Shown here one piece after another: positions 26,145 through 36,124 of a DNA stretch of 64,000 nt (position 1 is the stretch's first letter; each line of letters opens with the position of its first letter). The translations under genes and the position numbers were made by a program. Below the pieces are notes generated by a model. That model did not search any database. It saw only the letters and a list, made by a program, of their open reading frames with translations, and was not told the DNA's origin. This stretch comes from an uncultured Kineothrix sp. GTDB taxonomy: Bacteria > Bacillota > Clostridia > Lachnospirales > Lachnospiraceae. The DNA lies in NCBI GenBank assembly GCA_910588855.1, contig CAJUSR010000002.1, positions 210,993 through 274,992 on the forward strand, given 5' to 3'.

Positions 26145-26217
26145 CATTCCAAAAGCAGATTGGACGTATATAATATTATCAATTCCGGTTTTCCGGGAGA
26201 AATGGAGGAGATAAGCA

Positions 26218-26454
26218 ATGACTGACATAACACAAATGCTGGATTCTATGGAAGATGCCATGAAACTTCAAATGCAGGCAAAGGCGGAAAAAAGGGCGGA
26301 AAAAGCCGCCAGGGAAAAAAAGGAGTTCCAGGAAAAATTAATGCGTGCCGCAGCCAGCGAAATGGAACTTGATGGCTTGGCTTCCAAAGCGAAAGGAAGC
26401 GACGATGCCGTACGCAGGGATCAATTAATCGGAATGATGATGGCTGGCTTTTAA
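26218..26454 (+). CDS. Small charged helical protein, unknown
   Basis: 78 residues, very rich in Lys, Glu, Ala and Met. The run MQAKAEKRAEKAAREKKEFQ predicts a single long helix or coiled coil. GGAGGAG lies nine bases before the ATG. No family recognised. It is followed after 32 bases by the ferritin-like gene on the same strand, so the two probably form one unit. Confidence 0.65.
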   Translation: MTDITQMLDSMEDAMKLQMQAKAEKRAEKAAREKKEFQEKLMRAAASEMELDGLASKAKGSDDAVRRDQLIGMMMAGF

Positions 26455-26486
26455 AATTTCAAACAAACGGTGAAAAAGGTAAGGGA

Positions 26487-27242
26487 ATGAAAAGGACAAA
26501 GTTAAAAGATGCAAAAGTAGATAATTTAAGAACCTTCCATTGGGTGGAATATTTTAAATACAACAACGCCCATCTATTAAAATTGGATTTTAACAGCCGC
26601 AGCGAATTATCTGTTGAAGAAAGAAAATTAATCGCACCTTCCATCCGGGCATTCCAAATAGGGGAAGGCTCGGATGGAAAACATCTATCAAAGGCTGTCC
26701 GTAAATTCGCTATGCAGGCAGGCTATAAAGAATACCCTGAAATTATGCGTTGGTTTGTCATGGAAGAAAACAGGCATTCCCAGACTTTAAAAAAATATAT
26801 GGAAGTTTACCGCATCCCGACAGTTTCCAAACTGTGGATTGATGATGCATTCCGTATGCTGCGGAAACTGATGGGATTGGAATGTGAAGTTATTATTTTG
26901 GTAACTGCGGAAATGATAGCATTATCTTATTATACGGCATTGGGAAATGCCACCAATTCCCCTTTGCTAAAGACCATTTGCAAACAAATGCTCAATGATG
27001 AATTAATGCATGTTATATTGCAGTCGGATACCCTATTCCGTATTTCCAAAACCAGATGCAAACCCCTTAACGAATTTATCAGAATCCTTAGAAAGGTTAT
27101 TATGAGGATAACTCTTATGGTGGTATGGACAAAATATAAGGATATGTTTTTAAAAGGCGGTTATACTTACCCAATATTGAAAAAGCAGTGTCTGGAATAT
27201 TTGGATGAATCCATTGCAATAGAAAAAACAGGAAGGATTTAA
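26487..27242 (+). CDS. Ferritin-like di-iron protein, unknown function
   Basis: 251 residues, helical, no signal peptide. Four putative metal-ligand segments occur in the order seen in di-iron four-helix proteins: GEGSDG near residue 57, EENRHS near 91 (ExxH), AEMIALSYY near 137, and NDELMH near 166 (ExxH). The ligand set E, ExxH, E, ExxH is that of ferritin-like oxidases and oxygenases. A hydrophobic helix (VIMRITLMVVW) follows near residue 205. Substrate and partner are unknown. It is co-directional with the preceding small gene, and both are opposite to their neighbours. Confidence 0.65.
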   Translation: MKRTKLKDAKVDNLRTFHWVEYFKYNNAHLLKLDFNSRSELSVEERKLIAPSIRAFQIGEGSDGKHLSKAVRKFAMQAGYKEYPEIMRWFVMEENRHSQTLKKYMEVYRIPTVSKLWIDDAFRMLRKLMGLECEVIILVTAEMIALSYYTALGNATNSPLLKTICKQMLNDELMHVILQSDTLFRISKTRCKPLNEFIRILRKVIMRITLMVVWTKYKDMFLKGGYTYPILKKQCLEYLDESIAIEKTGRI

Positions 27243-27260
27243 CATTTTAAATCCATTCCT

Positions 27261-28508
27261 TTATTCTTCACTCCCATAATCTTTCATACTTATATTTAAA
27301 TCAACATCCGTTCCGATTCCAGCCACTTTTCCCGTGGAAGTGTATTGCCAAATACTAAATTCATATGGGAAATACAGCGGCGTCTGATAATAGGCAAACC
27401 ATTTTTCATATGCTTCCAACTGCTCCATATCCAGCATCAGCAGAAAAGTTTTTAAATTGCCATATATCATCGGAGTATATCCCGCTTCTTTTATCCTTTC
27501 GCAGAAAGCAATGCACACATCTGTCCAATCTTGTTTTTCCATATCTTTGGTACGGGGGTTTTTCGTTGTCACCTCTTCCACATCCAAGACAATCGGGTAA
27601 GAAATATCATAGCCCTTTAAATTCTCCAATACAAATTCCGCTTCTTCCACTGCCTCCTCTTTGTTTAAAGCTTGTGTAAAGAAATAAACCCCTGTACGGA
27701 TACCATTCTCCAAAGCGCCTTCCATATTATCCTCATATCTCTCATCCAATATCAGCTTACCCTCGGTAGCCCCTCTTATCCCCAAACGGATAAACGCATA
27801 ATCCACACCGTCACCGGCTACTTTTTCCCAATCAATCTTTTCCTGATATCGGGAAACATCAATGCCCTTTTTGGAAACGACCTCCTCGTCCATCACATAT
27901 TCCAAAATATTATCTTCATTTAAGATAAACTGTTCTTTTATATAGGAATGGTGCTTAAGGGTATCCAGAATCGGAAAAAAATAATACCGGCTGTTGGCAG
28001 CTACTACGATTTCATCAGGGTATAAAGCCCGCAGCATTGCGGAAGCCCCTTCCCCGCTCTCCATCATCCCTTTTACCTCACCTAGAATCTCTTCTTCTTT
28101 TTGCCTGGCAGCGTCCGTCGCAGCGGTATCTATCATATCCTGTACTTGCGCTTCCGAATAAGTAGGCGAAGCGTTTGCCGCATCCAGATGCGCCATAGCC
28201 TCGTTCCTTTCCGTTTCCAGCAGCCTGTTTTTCACCACAAGGATTAGACAGCCTGTTAGAGCAGCAAGGGCAATAATACACAAAAATACCGGCAGAAAAA
28301 TCCCTCTTCTCCGCCTTCTCTTTCTTCTTCCGGAAGCGTGGAAGGCTCCCCTTTGGGAAAAACCATCCCCTCTTCCCCGGGAGGAACGGCCATCCTTAGA
28401 AAAATCCTCGGTTTCTTCCCAAGAAAAATCCCCGGTTCCCTTCCGTGAAAAATCTCCGATTTCATCCCTATCCATATCTTCAATATCCAAAAAAACCTTA
28501 TGGTTCAT
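27261..28508 (-). CDS. Membrane-anchored GH25 muramidase
   Basis: Cell-wall lysozyme. A cytoplasmic N-terminal ~75 residues is Asp/Gly/Phe-rich, with repeated GDFS/EDFS units. An Arg-rich stop-transfer (RRKRRRRRG) and a membrane helix (about 80-103) follow, so the enzyme faces outward. The GH25 domain covers the C-terminal ~200 residues: KKGIDVSRYQEKIDWE, FIRLGIRG and PIVLDVEEVT, with the catalytic Asp and Asp-x-Glu residues present. The start ATG 28506-28508 is behind GAGG with a six-base spacer. It lies just downstream of the YitT gene. Confidence 0.85.
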   Translation of the reverse strand: MNHKVFLDIEDMDRDEIGDFSRKGTGDFSWEETEDFSKDGRSSRGRGDGFSQRGAFHASGRRKRRRRRGIFLPVFLCIIALAALTGCLILVVKNRLLETERNEAMAHLDAANASPTYSEAQVQDMIDTAATDAARQKEEEILGEVKGMMESGEGASAMLRALYPDEIVVAANSRYYFFPILDTLKHHSYIKEQFILNEDNILEYVMDEEVVSKKGIDVSRYQEKIDWEKVAGDGVDYAFIRLGIRGATEGKLILDERYEDNMEGALENGIRTGVYFFTQALNKEEAVEEAEFVLENLKGYDISYPIVLDVEEVTTKNPRTKDMEKQDWTDVCIAFCERIKEAGYTPMIYGNLKTFLLMLDMEQLEAYEKWFAYYQTPLYFPYEFSIWQYTSTGKVAGIGTDVDLNISMKDYGSEE

Positions 28509-28551
28509 CCGTATCCTCATTCCCTTATCTGTGGTATTGCCTTACAGGTTC

Positions 28552-29520
28552 CTATATTTTTTCGCTGAAATAGCTTTTGTATCCTTCGCCAAATATTTCC
28601 GTAGCGCTGGTTACAATCATAAAAGCATCCGAATCTTCTTCCTTTACTACCTCTTCGATTCTAGGCAGCAAAGGCTTTTTTACAACACACATAATAATTT
28701 TCTTATCTTTTTTGCTATATGCCCCCGCACCGCTTAAATGGGTTACTCCCACATCCAAATCTGCCAATACCCTATCCGTAATTCTTTCCTGGCAGTCGCT
28801 GATAATATACACCAGCTTTGCCCCATCCCTTCCGTAAAGAACCACATCCAGGACTACGGCAGTGACAATGACGGCAATCCCTGCATATAACGCAGCGTCC
28901 ACATCTTTAAAGATAAAGCCGGAAACCGTAACGATACATACATCCGTTATGAAAAACAGGGCACCTGTTTTCAAGTGGGGGAATTTCAGCCGGAAACATT
29001 TAATAATAATATCCGTTCCTCCTGTGGTTGCCCCCCTTTTAAAAATGCTCCCGATAGAAACCGCAATCAGAGCGCTCCCTGCGAGGGCTGCTAACAGGAT
29101 ATCATCCGTCGCCGCCCCAAAAGGTGCAAAAAGATTTGTAAATAACGAAGTCATAGCGATAGCGTAAAAAGTGGAAATAATAAAACGGATGCCGAATTTC
29201 CACATACCCAATAAAATGATAGGGATATTAATGAGTAAAATAAGGGTTCCTGTTTCCAGAGGAACGATACGGCTTAAGATAATCGCTATCCCAGTCACGC
29301 CTCCGGGAGCCATATTATTGGGGTCGATAAACAGGCTGACACCCGCTGCATAGATAATGGAAGACAGCGTGATAATCAGATAATCTAAGACAATCTGCTT
29401 AAACGGTTTCTTTTCTTCCCTCTTTTTTTCATATTCCTGCTCCATTTCCACAAGATATTTTTCTTCTTCCGTTCTATGATCTGTCCTTTCTTTCATATGC
29501 AAATGCCGGTTTCCTTTCAT
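28552..29520 (-). CDS. YitT-family membrane protein (DUF161 + DUF2179)
   Basis: About 322 residues. A charged N-terminal ~50 residues is followed by five or six membrane helices (LDYLIITLSSIIYAAGVSL to ALYAGIAVIVTAVVLDVVLY), including the conserved GGVTGIAI and GATTGGTDII. A cytoplasmic C-terminal DUF2179 domain (IISDCQERITDRVLADLDVG) follows. Members of the family are of unknown transport function. The start is uncertain: TTG 29523, ATG 29520 and a later ATG are all in frame, and GGAGGGG lies unusually far upstream. Confidence 0.85.
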   Translation of the reverse strand: MKGNRHLHMKERTDHRTEEEKYLVEMEQEYEKKREEKKPFKQIVLDYLIITLSSIIYAAGVSLFIDPNNMAPGGVTGIAIILSRIVPLETGTLILLINIPIILLGMWKFGIRFIISTFYAIAMTSLFTNLFAPFGAATDDILLAALAGSALIAVSIGSIFKRGATTGGTDIIIKCFRLKFPHLKTGALFFITDVCIVTVSGFIFKDVDAALYAGIAVIVTAVVLDVVLYGRDGAKLVYIISDCQERITDRVLADLDVGVTHLSGAGAYSKKDKKIIMCVVKKPLLPRIEEVVKEEDSDAFMIVTSATEIFGEGYKSYFSEKI

Positions 29521-29563
29521 CAATTATGTCGATAAATTCCCCTCCGCTTTTTCACGATATACA

Positions 29564-30787
29564 CTATATATTTGTACGGACTGCCTTTGGCTGGTATCCG
29601 TTATCGTATAAAGCATCAATAATCTGCTTTTTATGCTCGGAGCCGAAAGCCTCCAATGTAATGCGCAATTCTACGGCAGCATTTCTGTTAATGGAGACAA
29701 ATTGGTTATGCTCCAGTTTGATGACATTGCCGTTCTGCTGCGCAATAACATCGGCTACATGGCACAATTCCCCCGGACGGTCGGGCAAAAGCACCGATAC
29801 CGTAAAAATCCTGTCACGTAAAATTAAGCCCTGCTGCACGACAGAGGACATCGTAATGACATCCATGTTTCCGCCGCTTAAAATGGACACTACCCTTTTA
29901 TCTTTCACATTCAAATGTTTCAATGCAGCTACCGTAAGCAGCCCGGAATTTTCCGCAATCATCTTATGGTTTTCCACCATATCCAAAAAAGCAACTACAA
30001 GTTCTTCGTCCTCTACTGTTAGGATGTCATCCAGATAATCGCACAAATAAGGGAAAATTTTACTTCCCGGCGTTTTTACCGCAGTACCGTCTGCAATCGT
30101 ACTGACATGTTCCAACGTGGTTACCTTTCCTTCTTTAATGGAAACTTGAAGGCAATTGGCCCCTGCAGGCTCCACACCGATTACTTTTATCTTCGGGTTG
30201 AGCAGCTTGGCCAAAGTGGATACTCCTGTCGCCAGCCCGCCGCCGCCGATGGGCACCAATATATAATCCACAAGGGGCAGTTCTTTAAATATTTCCATAG
30301 CAATCGTTCCCTGGCCGGTTGCCACTGCCAAATCATCAAAAGGATGAATAAAGGTATACCCATTCTCCTCTGCCAGCTCATAGGCATGTGCGCATGCTTC
30401 ATCGTAAACATCCCCGAAGAGAACCACTTCCGCCCCATAGCTTTTCGTACGGTTCACTTTAATCAACGGTGTCGTATTGGGCATTACGATAACCGCTTTT
30501 ACCCCGTAACATTTCGCCGCATAGGCTACGCCCTGTGCATGGTTTCCGGCCGATGCGGTAATCAACCCTTTCTTCCGTTCCTCATCGGTTAAGGTACTTA
30601 GCTTATAGTATGCCCCTCTCACTTTATATGCGCCGGTAAACTGCATATTTTCCGGCTTTAAATATACTTTATTTCCGGTCTGTGCGCTTAAATAGTCGCT
30701 ATATACCAGTTTGGTTTCCAGCGTAACCTTTTTTACCACTTCCGAAGCTTCTTCAAATTTGTCCAATGTCAGCATCTCTTCTGTCAT
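29564..30787 (-). CDS. ilvA: Threonine ammonia-lyase with ACT domain
   Basis: PLP enzyme converting threonine to 2-oxobutanoate, for isoleucine synthesis or threonine breakdown. The Schiff-base Lys lies in FTGAYKVRGAYYKL. The phosphate loop includes ITASAGNHAQGVAYAA and VPIGGGGLATG. A single ACT domain spans the last ~75 residues (FTVSVLLPDRPGELCHVADV). 407 residues is the short form with one ACT domain. It lies upstream of the YitT gene and interrupts the usual smc-ftsY-ylxM order. Confidence 0.93.
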   Translation of the reverse strand: MTEEMLTLDKFEEASEVVKKVTLETKLVYSDYLSAQTGNKVYLKPENMQFTGAYKVRGAYYKLSTLTDEERKKGLITASAGNHAQGVAYAAKCYGVKAVIVMPNTTPLIKVNRTKSYGAEVVLFGDVYDEACAHAYELAEENGYTFIHPFDDLAVATGQGTIAMEIFKELPLVDYILVPIGGGGLATGVSTLAKLLNPKIKVIGVEPAGANCLQVSIKEGKVTTLEHVSTIADGTAVKTPGSKIFPYLCDYLDDILTVEDEELVVAFLDMVENHKMIAENSGLLTVAALKHLNVKDKRVVSILSGGNMDVITMSSVVQQGLILRDRIFTVSVLLPDRPGELCHVADVIAQQNGNVIKLEHNQFVSINRNAAVELRITLEAFGSEHKKQIIDALYDNGYQPKAVRTNI

Positions 30788-30854
30788 CTGCCTTACCTCC
30801 CATCCATTGCCCTGTATCCCTGCCGTCGCCCTCTTTTACAGTATTTTGTCCGCT

Positions 30855-31802
30855 TTATTCATCCTCATTCACGGAGCGTATATCAAACAAGGCATTTACA
30901 AACTGGTCCGAATTAAACTTTTGCAAATCTTCAATCGTTTCCCCTACTCCGATATATTTTACCGGAATCTGAAGCTCCGACTGGATTGCCACGGCAATTC
31001 CACCCTTTGCGGTTCCGTCCATTTTCGTCAAAACAATGCCTGTCAAATCCGTTACTTCCCCAAAATCAATGGCTTGCTGCAAAGCATTCTGGCCCGTCGT
31101 TCCGTCCAATACTACTAGGTTTTCCCTGTATACCCCCGGAAATTCCCTGTCAATAATCCGGTTTATTTTTTTCAATTCTTCCATCAGGTTCTTTTTATTG
31201 TGCAGCCTTCCCGCCGTGTCGCATAAAAGTACATCCACATTCCTGGCCTTCGCCGCATTTACCGCATCATAGATGACGCTGGCGGGGTCGGAGCCTTCCG
31301 CCCCTTTAATAATATCTACTCCCGCCCGGTTTGCCCATTCGGCAAGCTGTTCCCCTGCAGCCGCCCGGAAGGTATCTGCTGCCGCAATCAATACTTTGCG
31401 CCCCTGGTCTTTTAGTATCCCTGCCAGTTTACCTACGGAAGTGGTTTTCCCCACTCCATTTACACCGATTACAAGGATAACCGATTGCCTGTGTTCAAAC
31501 TCATAAGCCGTCTCCTCGACCTGCATCTGCTCTTTGATGCTGCGTATTAAGAACTCCTTGCATTCCGACGGCTGCTTAATATGGTTTTCCTTTACCTGTT
31601 CCCGCAGTTTTTCAATAATAGCGTTGGTTGCATTGACACCGATATCCCCGATAATCAGTATTTCTTCCAATTCCTCATAAAAATCTTCGTCAATAGCCGA
31701 GAACCCGTTAAACACGGAATCAATTCCATGTACAATATTATTTCTGGTCTTTGTAAGCCCTTCCTTTAATCTGCTGAAAAATCCTTTTTTTTCTCCGCTC
31801 AT
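30855..31802 (-). CDS. ftsY: SRP receptor FtsY
   Basis: Membrane-associated GTPase that receives SRP-ribosome complexes. The G1 motif is GVNGVGKTTSVGKLA, followed by CDTAGRLHNKKN and TKMDGTAKGG. 315 residues, with a short N-terminal part lacking the long acidic A domain, as in many Firmicutes. It lies downstream of smc with a 29-base gap. Confidence 0.97.
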   Translation of the reverse strand: MSGEKKGFFSRLKEGLTKTRNNIVHGIDSVFNGFSAIDEDFYEELEEILIIGDIGVNATNAIIEKLREQVKENHIKQPSECKEFLIRSIKEQMQVEETAYEFEHRQSVILVIGVNGVGKTTSVGKLAGILKDQGRKVLIAAADTFRAAAGEQLAEWANRAGVDIIKGAEGSDPASVIYDAVNAAKARNVDVLLCDTAGRLHNKKNLMEELKKINRIIDREFPGVYRENLVVLDGTTGQNALQQAIDFGEVTDLTGIVLTKMDGTAKGGIAVAIQSELQIPVKYIGVGETIEDLQKFNSDQFVNALFDIRSVNEDE

Positions 31803-31831
31803 ATTTCCTCCGTCTTTCCGCCACGAAGCCC

Positions 31832-34800
31832 TTAATCATCCAGCTCCTTGTCAATCAAATTAACGCTTACCAAAGTGGACACCCCTTTTTCCTGCATCGT
31901 GATGCCGTAAAGCCTGTCCGCTTTCTCCATTGTACCACGTCTGTGGGTAATTACAATAAATTGCGTGTGTTTTGTCAGCTTATGCAAATATTTTGCAAAC
32001 CTTCCTACATTGCTTTCATCCAATGCCGCTTCGATTTCATCCAGCAAACAAAAGGGAGACGGCTTTAAGTTCTGGATGGCAAACAAAAGGGCAATTGCCG
32101 TCAATGCTTTTTCACCGCCGGAGAGCTGCATCATATTCTGCAGCTTCTTTCCGGGGGGCTGGGCAATAATACGGATACCTGCTTCCAGAATGTCCTCGTC
32201 TTCCATTAGCCCAAGCGTACCTTTCCCGCCCCCAAACAGTTCCCTGAAAACTTTATCAAATTCTTTGCTGATTTCGGCGAACTTTTCCTGAAACTGTTTG
32301 CGCATAGCCGTATCCAATTCATCAATAATATGAAGCAACGTTTTTTCCGCTTCTACCAAATCATCATGCTGCGACTTTAAAAAGCCGTACCGCTCCATCA
32401 AGTTTTTATAGTCTTCAATAGCATTGACATTGACATCGCCTAACTTCCTGATTTGGTCTTTCAAAGCAGCCGCATCCCTTTTCATAGCGGATAAATCCGT
32501 CATGTCTTCGTTTCTTAATGAAGCGGCATCGGAAAGGGTAATCTCATATTCGTTCCACATATAATTGATTTGATTTTCGATAGATTCTTCCAATTTTTCT
32601 TTCTGGCTGCTCAGACGATATACTTCTTTGTCAAGGGCGGTCATACGCTCCGCCAGCTCTTCCCTCGTTCCAAAGAAATTTTTCTGTTTTGCAGAAAGCT
32701 CTTCTCTTTTTGAAATATCCTCTTTTAATTGGATTTCCGCATCTGAGCGGAAGGTATCAGAATCCGTTATGGTCTGTTCGATTATGGCAATATTCTGCTC
32801 TTTTTGCGCGATTTCTTCCGCGTTGTATTTCAGCCCCTCTTCTATTTCCGCCAGCTCGGATGCAAAACGGTGGATTTCCCCGTCGATACGTTCCACATTT
32901 TGCTTATGGAAATCCTGACGTTGGAGCATTTTTTCCGTTTCCAGTTCCCTTTCGGAAACTTCCGTCGATTGCTCGGATTCTTTCTTCCTTTGTTTTTCCA
33001 ACTCTTCCTGAAACGCCTGAATCTGTGCCTGTACATTGATTTCCAACTGTTCGGATTCTTCCAGTTCTTTTACAATGGCTTCTTTGGATGATTTAATTTC
33101 CAGAATTTTTTCTTCGATTTCCTGTTCTTCGTTTTTCAGCTCCCCAAAGCCTTCTTCCGCCTCATTTTTTCGCTCTTCCGCTTTGATGACATTCATCCGT
33201 GCCGTATTTTGTTCAATGAATTTATCCTGCAGCCTGGACTTGGTGTCTTCCAGTTCCATACGAAGCTTATTTCTTTCTTTCTTCGTATTTTCAATATCTT
33301 CCAGAAGGCTGTCAATCTTCTTCAGATAATCTTTTACTTTTTCGCCCAGCTCTTCCATTTCCCTTCTTCGCCCAAGAAGGTTGCTGCTGTTCTTAAAAGA
33401 GCCGCCGCTAATGGCTCCACCCGGAACAAGAAGTTCCCCCTCTATTGTAACCATGCGGATACCATAATGAAATTTCCTTGCAATCTTCACTGCATGGTCT
33501 ACATTGTCTACCACGACAATCCTTCCAAGCATTGCCTTGGCTACATTCCGGTACTTCTCGTCAACCCTCACCAATTCATCCGCCATCCCTACCACGCCTT
33601 CTTCTTTTAAGGCTTCCGGGTTTTTAAATTCCTGAGGGTTGGTAATGCTTGTCAATGGCAGGAAGGTAGCTCTTCCCCCCTTATGTTTCTTTAAAAAAGC
33701 AATCATCCTTTTGGCAGTATCTTCATCTTCGGTAACGACGTTCTGGATATTTCCGCCAAGGGCTGTTTCTATCGCTGTTTCATACTTTTTTTCAACTTTG
33801 ATAATATCGGCAACCACCCCGATAATCCCCTGCTCCTCGTCTTTACATTCCATCACGCGCTTTACGCTGCCGCCGTAGCCGTCATACCGCTCCGTTAAGT
33901 TCGCCAATGCTTCCAGTTTTGATTTTTTCTGGTGATATACGACCTGAGCATCCCGCAGCGCCTGATCTTTGCCGGACAGTTCGTCATGAATATGGCTCAA
34001 TCTTTCTTCAATCACGGATTGGGAATCATTTAGGCCCTTGATTTGGCTGTTGATTGTTTCAAATTCTTCCTGTAGCTGCTTAATTGTCTCTTCCTGTTTT
34101 ACCTCGTCCGACTTTGCCCTAAGCAGCCGGGAATTTAATTCTGCCTTACGGATATTCACCTGTTCCATCATCGTATCAAATCGTCCGATTTTTGACTTTA
34201 TGGTAGCCCTGCTGTTCAACGCATCAATGATGGTGTTTTTTCCGGATTCAATATTATTGTTCAGTTCTTCTATCTTATTTTGGACAAGATTTAACAGACT
34301 TCTTGCCTCATCCCTCGCTTTTTCCACTTTGGCAAGCTGTCCGTCGATTTCTTCCTTGTCTTTTAAAATTGCCTCTTTGTCTATATTTTTGGCATTGATT
34401 TCCCCGCGTAAAGTCTGCAACCTGTTTTCCAGATGCCCCTCATTCCCTTTTGCGGAATTAATCTGCTCCTTTAAGACATTGATTTCCCCTTCCAACTTCC
34501 CACGCAAAAGCTCCGTGTCCGTCAGTTTCGCCCTTGCCGATTCTATGGACTCGTCCAATATTTCCATCCGGCTTTGGATTTGCTCGTATTCGGCTTTAAT
34601 CCCTTCGTACTTTTCTGTCGTTTCCTGCAAATCATCATTGGCAATGCTGTATTTTTCCTCTACTGATTGCAATTGTTCCCGGATTCTTTTATTTTCCAAA
34701 AGGAACATGTTTACATCCAGGGCCTTTAGTTCTTCCTTCTTCTTTAAAAATATTTTTGCCGTTTCCGATTGTTTCTCCAAAGGGCCAATCTGCTTTTCCA

Positions 34801-35392
34801 GCTCCGATAAAATATCCCCTACCCGAAGAAGGTTCTGCTTTTCATCCTCCAATTTCTTTTGGGCTGCCGTTTTCCTCCGTTTAAATTTTACAATCCCTGC
34901 CGCTTCATCAAACAATTCCCTGCGTTCTTCCGGTTTGCCGCTCAAAATTTTTTCAATCTGCCCCTGCCCGATAATGGAATATCCTTCTTTGCCGATGCCC
35001 GTATCATAAAACAATTCATTGACGTCTTTCAAACGGCAAGGTGTACCATTTAGCAAATATTCGCTTTCCCCGGAACGATATATCCTTCTGGCCACCGTCA
35101 CTTCATCATAGTCGATAGCCAATTGGTGATCCCCGTTATCCAAAGTAATCGCTACATAAGCATACCCTAACGGTTTGCGCATTTCCGTGCCGGAAAAAAT
35201 AACATCCTGCATGGAAGCCCCTCTTAACTGTTTAATCCGCTGTTCCCCCAGCACCCAACGGACAGCATCGGCCACATTGCTTTTTCCGCTTCCGTTCGGG
35301 CCTACAATCCCAGTAATACCATTATGGAACCGGAACACTATTTTATTGGCAAATGACTTAAACCCATGGATTTCAATACTTTTTAAATACAT
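31832..35392 (-). CDS. smc: Chromosome condensation protein SMC
   Basis: 1186-residue SMC ATPase that organises and segregates the chromosome. Walker A is GPNGSGKSN near residue 32. Long coiled coils flank a hinge around residues 510-650 (DGYGGSVKRV to GAISGGSF). The C-terminal head has the signature LSGGEKALTAIALLFAIQ and Walker B PFCLLDEIEAALDE. It lies between rnc and ftsY, the conserved order. Confidence 0.98.
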   Translation of the reverse strand: MYLKSIEIHGFKSFANKIVFRFHNGITGIVGPNGSGKSNVADAVRWVLGEQRIKQLRGASMQDVIFSGTEMRKPLGYAYVAITLDNGDHQLAIDYDEVTVARRIYRSGESEYLLNGTPCRLKDVNELFYDTGIGKEGYSIIGQGQIEKILSGKPEERRELFDEAAGIVKFKRRKTAAQKKLEDEKQNLLRVGDILSELEKQIGPLEKQSETAKIFLKKKEELKALDVNMFLLENKRIREQLQSVEEKYSIANDDLQETTEKYEGIKAEYEQIQSRMEILDESIESARAKLTDTELLRGKLEGEINVLKEQINSAKGNEGHLENRLQTLRGEINAKNIDKEAILKDKEEIDGQLAKVEKARDEARSLLNLVQNKIEELNNNIESGKNTIIDALNSRATIKSKIGRFDTMMEQVNIRKAELNSRLLRAKSDEVKQEETIKQLQEEFETINSQIKGLNDSQSVIEERLSHIHDELSGKDQALRDAQVVYHQKKSKLEALANLTERYDGYGGSVKRVMECKDEEQGIIGVVADIIKVEKKYETAIETALGGNIQNVVTEDEDTAKRMIAFLKKHKGGRATFLPLTSITNPQEFKNPEALKEEGVVGMADELVRVDEKYRNVAKAMLGRIVVVDNVDHAVKIARKFHYGIRMVTIEGELLVPGGAISGGSFKNSSNLLGRRREMEELGEKVKDYLKKIDSLLEDIENTKKERNKLRMELEDTKSRLQDKFIEQNTARMNVIKAEERKNEAEEGFGELKNEEQEIEEKILEIKSSKEAIVKELEESEQLEINVQAQIQAFQEELEKQRKKESEQSTEVSERELETEKMLQRQDFHKQNVERIDGEIHRFASELAEIEEGLKYNAEEIAQKEQNIAIIEQTITDSDTFRSDAEIQLKEDISKREELSAKQKNFFGTREELAERMTALDKEVYRLSSQKEKLEESIENQINYMWNEYEITLSDAASLRNEDMTDLSAMKRDAAALKDQIRKLGDVNVNAIEDYKNLMERYGFLKSQHDDLVEAEKTLLHIIDELDTAMRKQFQEKFAEISKEFDKVFRELFGGGKGTLGLMEDEDILEAGIRIIAQPPGKKLQNMMQLSGGEKALTAIALLFAIQNLKPSPFCLLDEIEAALDESNVGRFAKYLHKLTKHTQFIVITHRRGTMEKADRLYGITMQEKGVSTLVSVNLIDKELDD

Positions 35393-35409
35393 ACATGCTC
35401 CCGTGATTT

Positions 35410-36105
35410 CTATTCTTTCACTTTGGCTGCTAAAAGAGCCTCATAGGCGGCCTGCTGTTCCGCCCCTTTTTTCGTTTTCCCAATACCTTTTCCTACCGTA
35501 TTGCCATTTACCCTTGCCTCCACTACAAATTCCCTGCTATGGTCAGGCCCATATTCGTTAACCAGGACATAGTCCAATACAGCCCCCTTTTCCTTTTGCA
35601 CATATTCCTGAAGAAGGGTTTTGCTGTCATAAAACAGCCGCTTTTCCTCAAAATCCGATAAAACAAAACGTTGGATAAAAGCTACCGCCTTTTTAAAACC
35701 GCCGTCCAGATAGATTGCCCCTATCACTGCTTCCATTACATCGGATATCATATTTTCCTTATGCCTTCCGCCGGTCGATTCTTCGCCCCTGCCCATTAGA
35801 ATATATTCGCCAAGGCTGATATTTTCCGCACATTGCGCTAAAGAAGACCCACATACGATGGATGCCCTCCGCTTGGTCAGCTCCCCTTCCCTCACATCCG
35901 GAAAGCGCCGGAACAAAAAATCGCTGGTCGTAAGTTCCAGCACCGCATCCCCCAAAAATTCCAGCCTCTCATAATCCGGCAGTTTTTTTATACGTTGCTC
36001 ATTTACAAAAGAGCTATGGGTCAATGCCTGCTTTAACAATGCCTTTTCCCGAAAACAATATTCAATCTTTTTTTCCAGTTCATTTATTGATTCTTCTGTC
36101 AACAT
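35410..36105 (-). CDS. rnc: Ribonuclease III
   Basis: Cleaves double-stranded RNA for rRNA processing and decay. The signature ERLEFLGDAVLELTTSDFLF carries catalytic acids, with a second set in DVMEAVIGAIYLDGGF. A dsRNA-binding domain ends the protein (GKGIGKTKKGAEQQAAYEALL). 231 residues. It is followed after 17 bases by smc. Confidence 0.97.
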   Translation of the reverse strand: MLTEESINELEKKIEYCFREKALLKQALTHSSFVNEQRIKKLPDYERLEFLGDAVLELTTSDFLFRRFPDVREGELTKRRASIVCGSSLAQCAENISLGEYILMGRGEESTGGRHKENMISDVMEAVIGAIYLDGGFKKAVAFIQRFVLSDFEEKRLFYDSKTLLQEYVQKEKGAVLDYVLVNEYGPDHSREFVVEARVNGNTVGKGIGKTKKGAEQQAAYEALLAAKVKE

Positions 36106-36124
36106 ACCATTCCCTCATAAACAT

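Noticed and set aside
34038..35009. 323-codon plus-strand frame opposite smc
   Set aside because: It mirrors the coiled-coil coding region of smc, is Ser/Phe-rich, and has no domain or ribosome-binding site.
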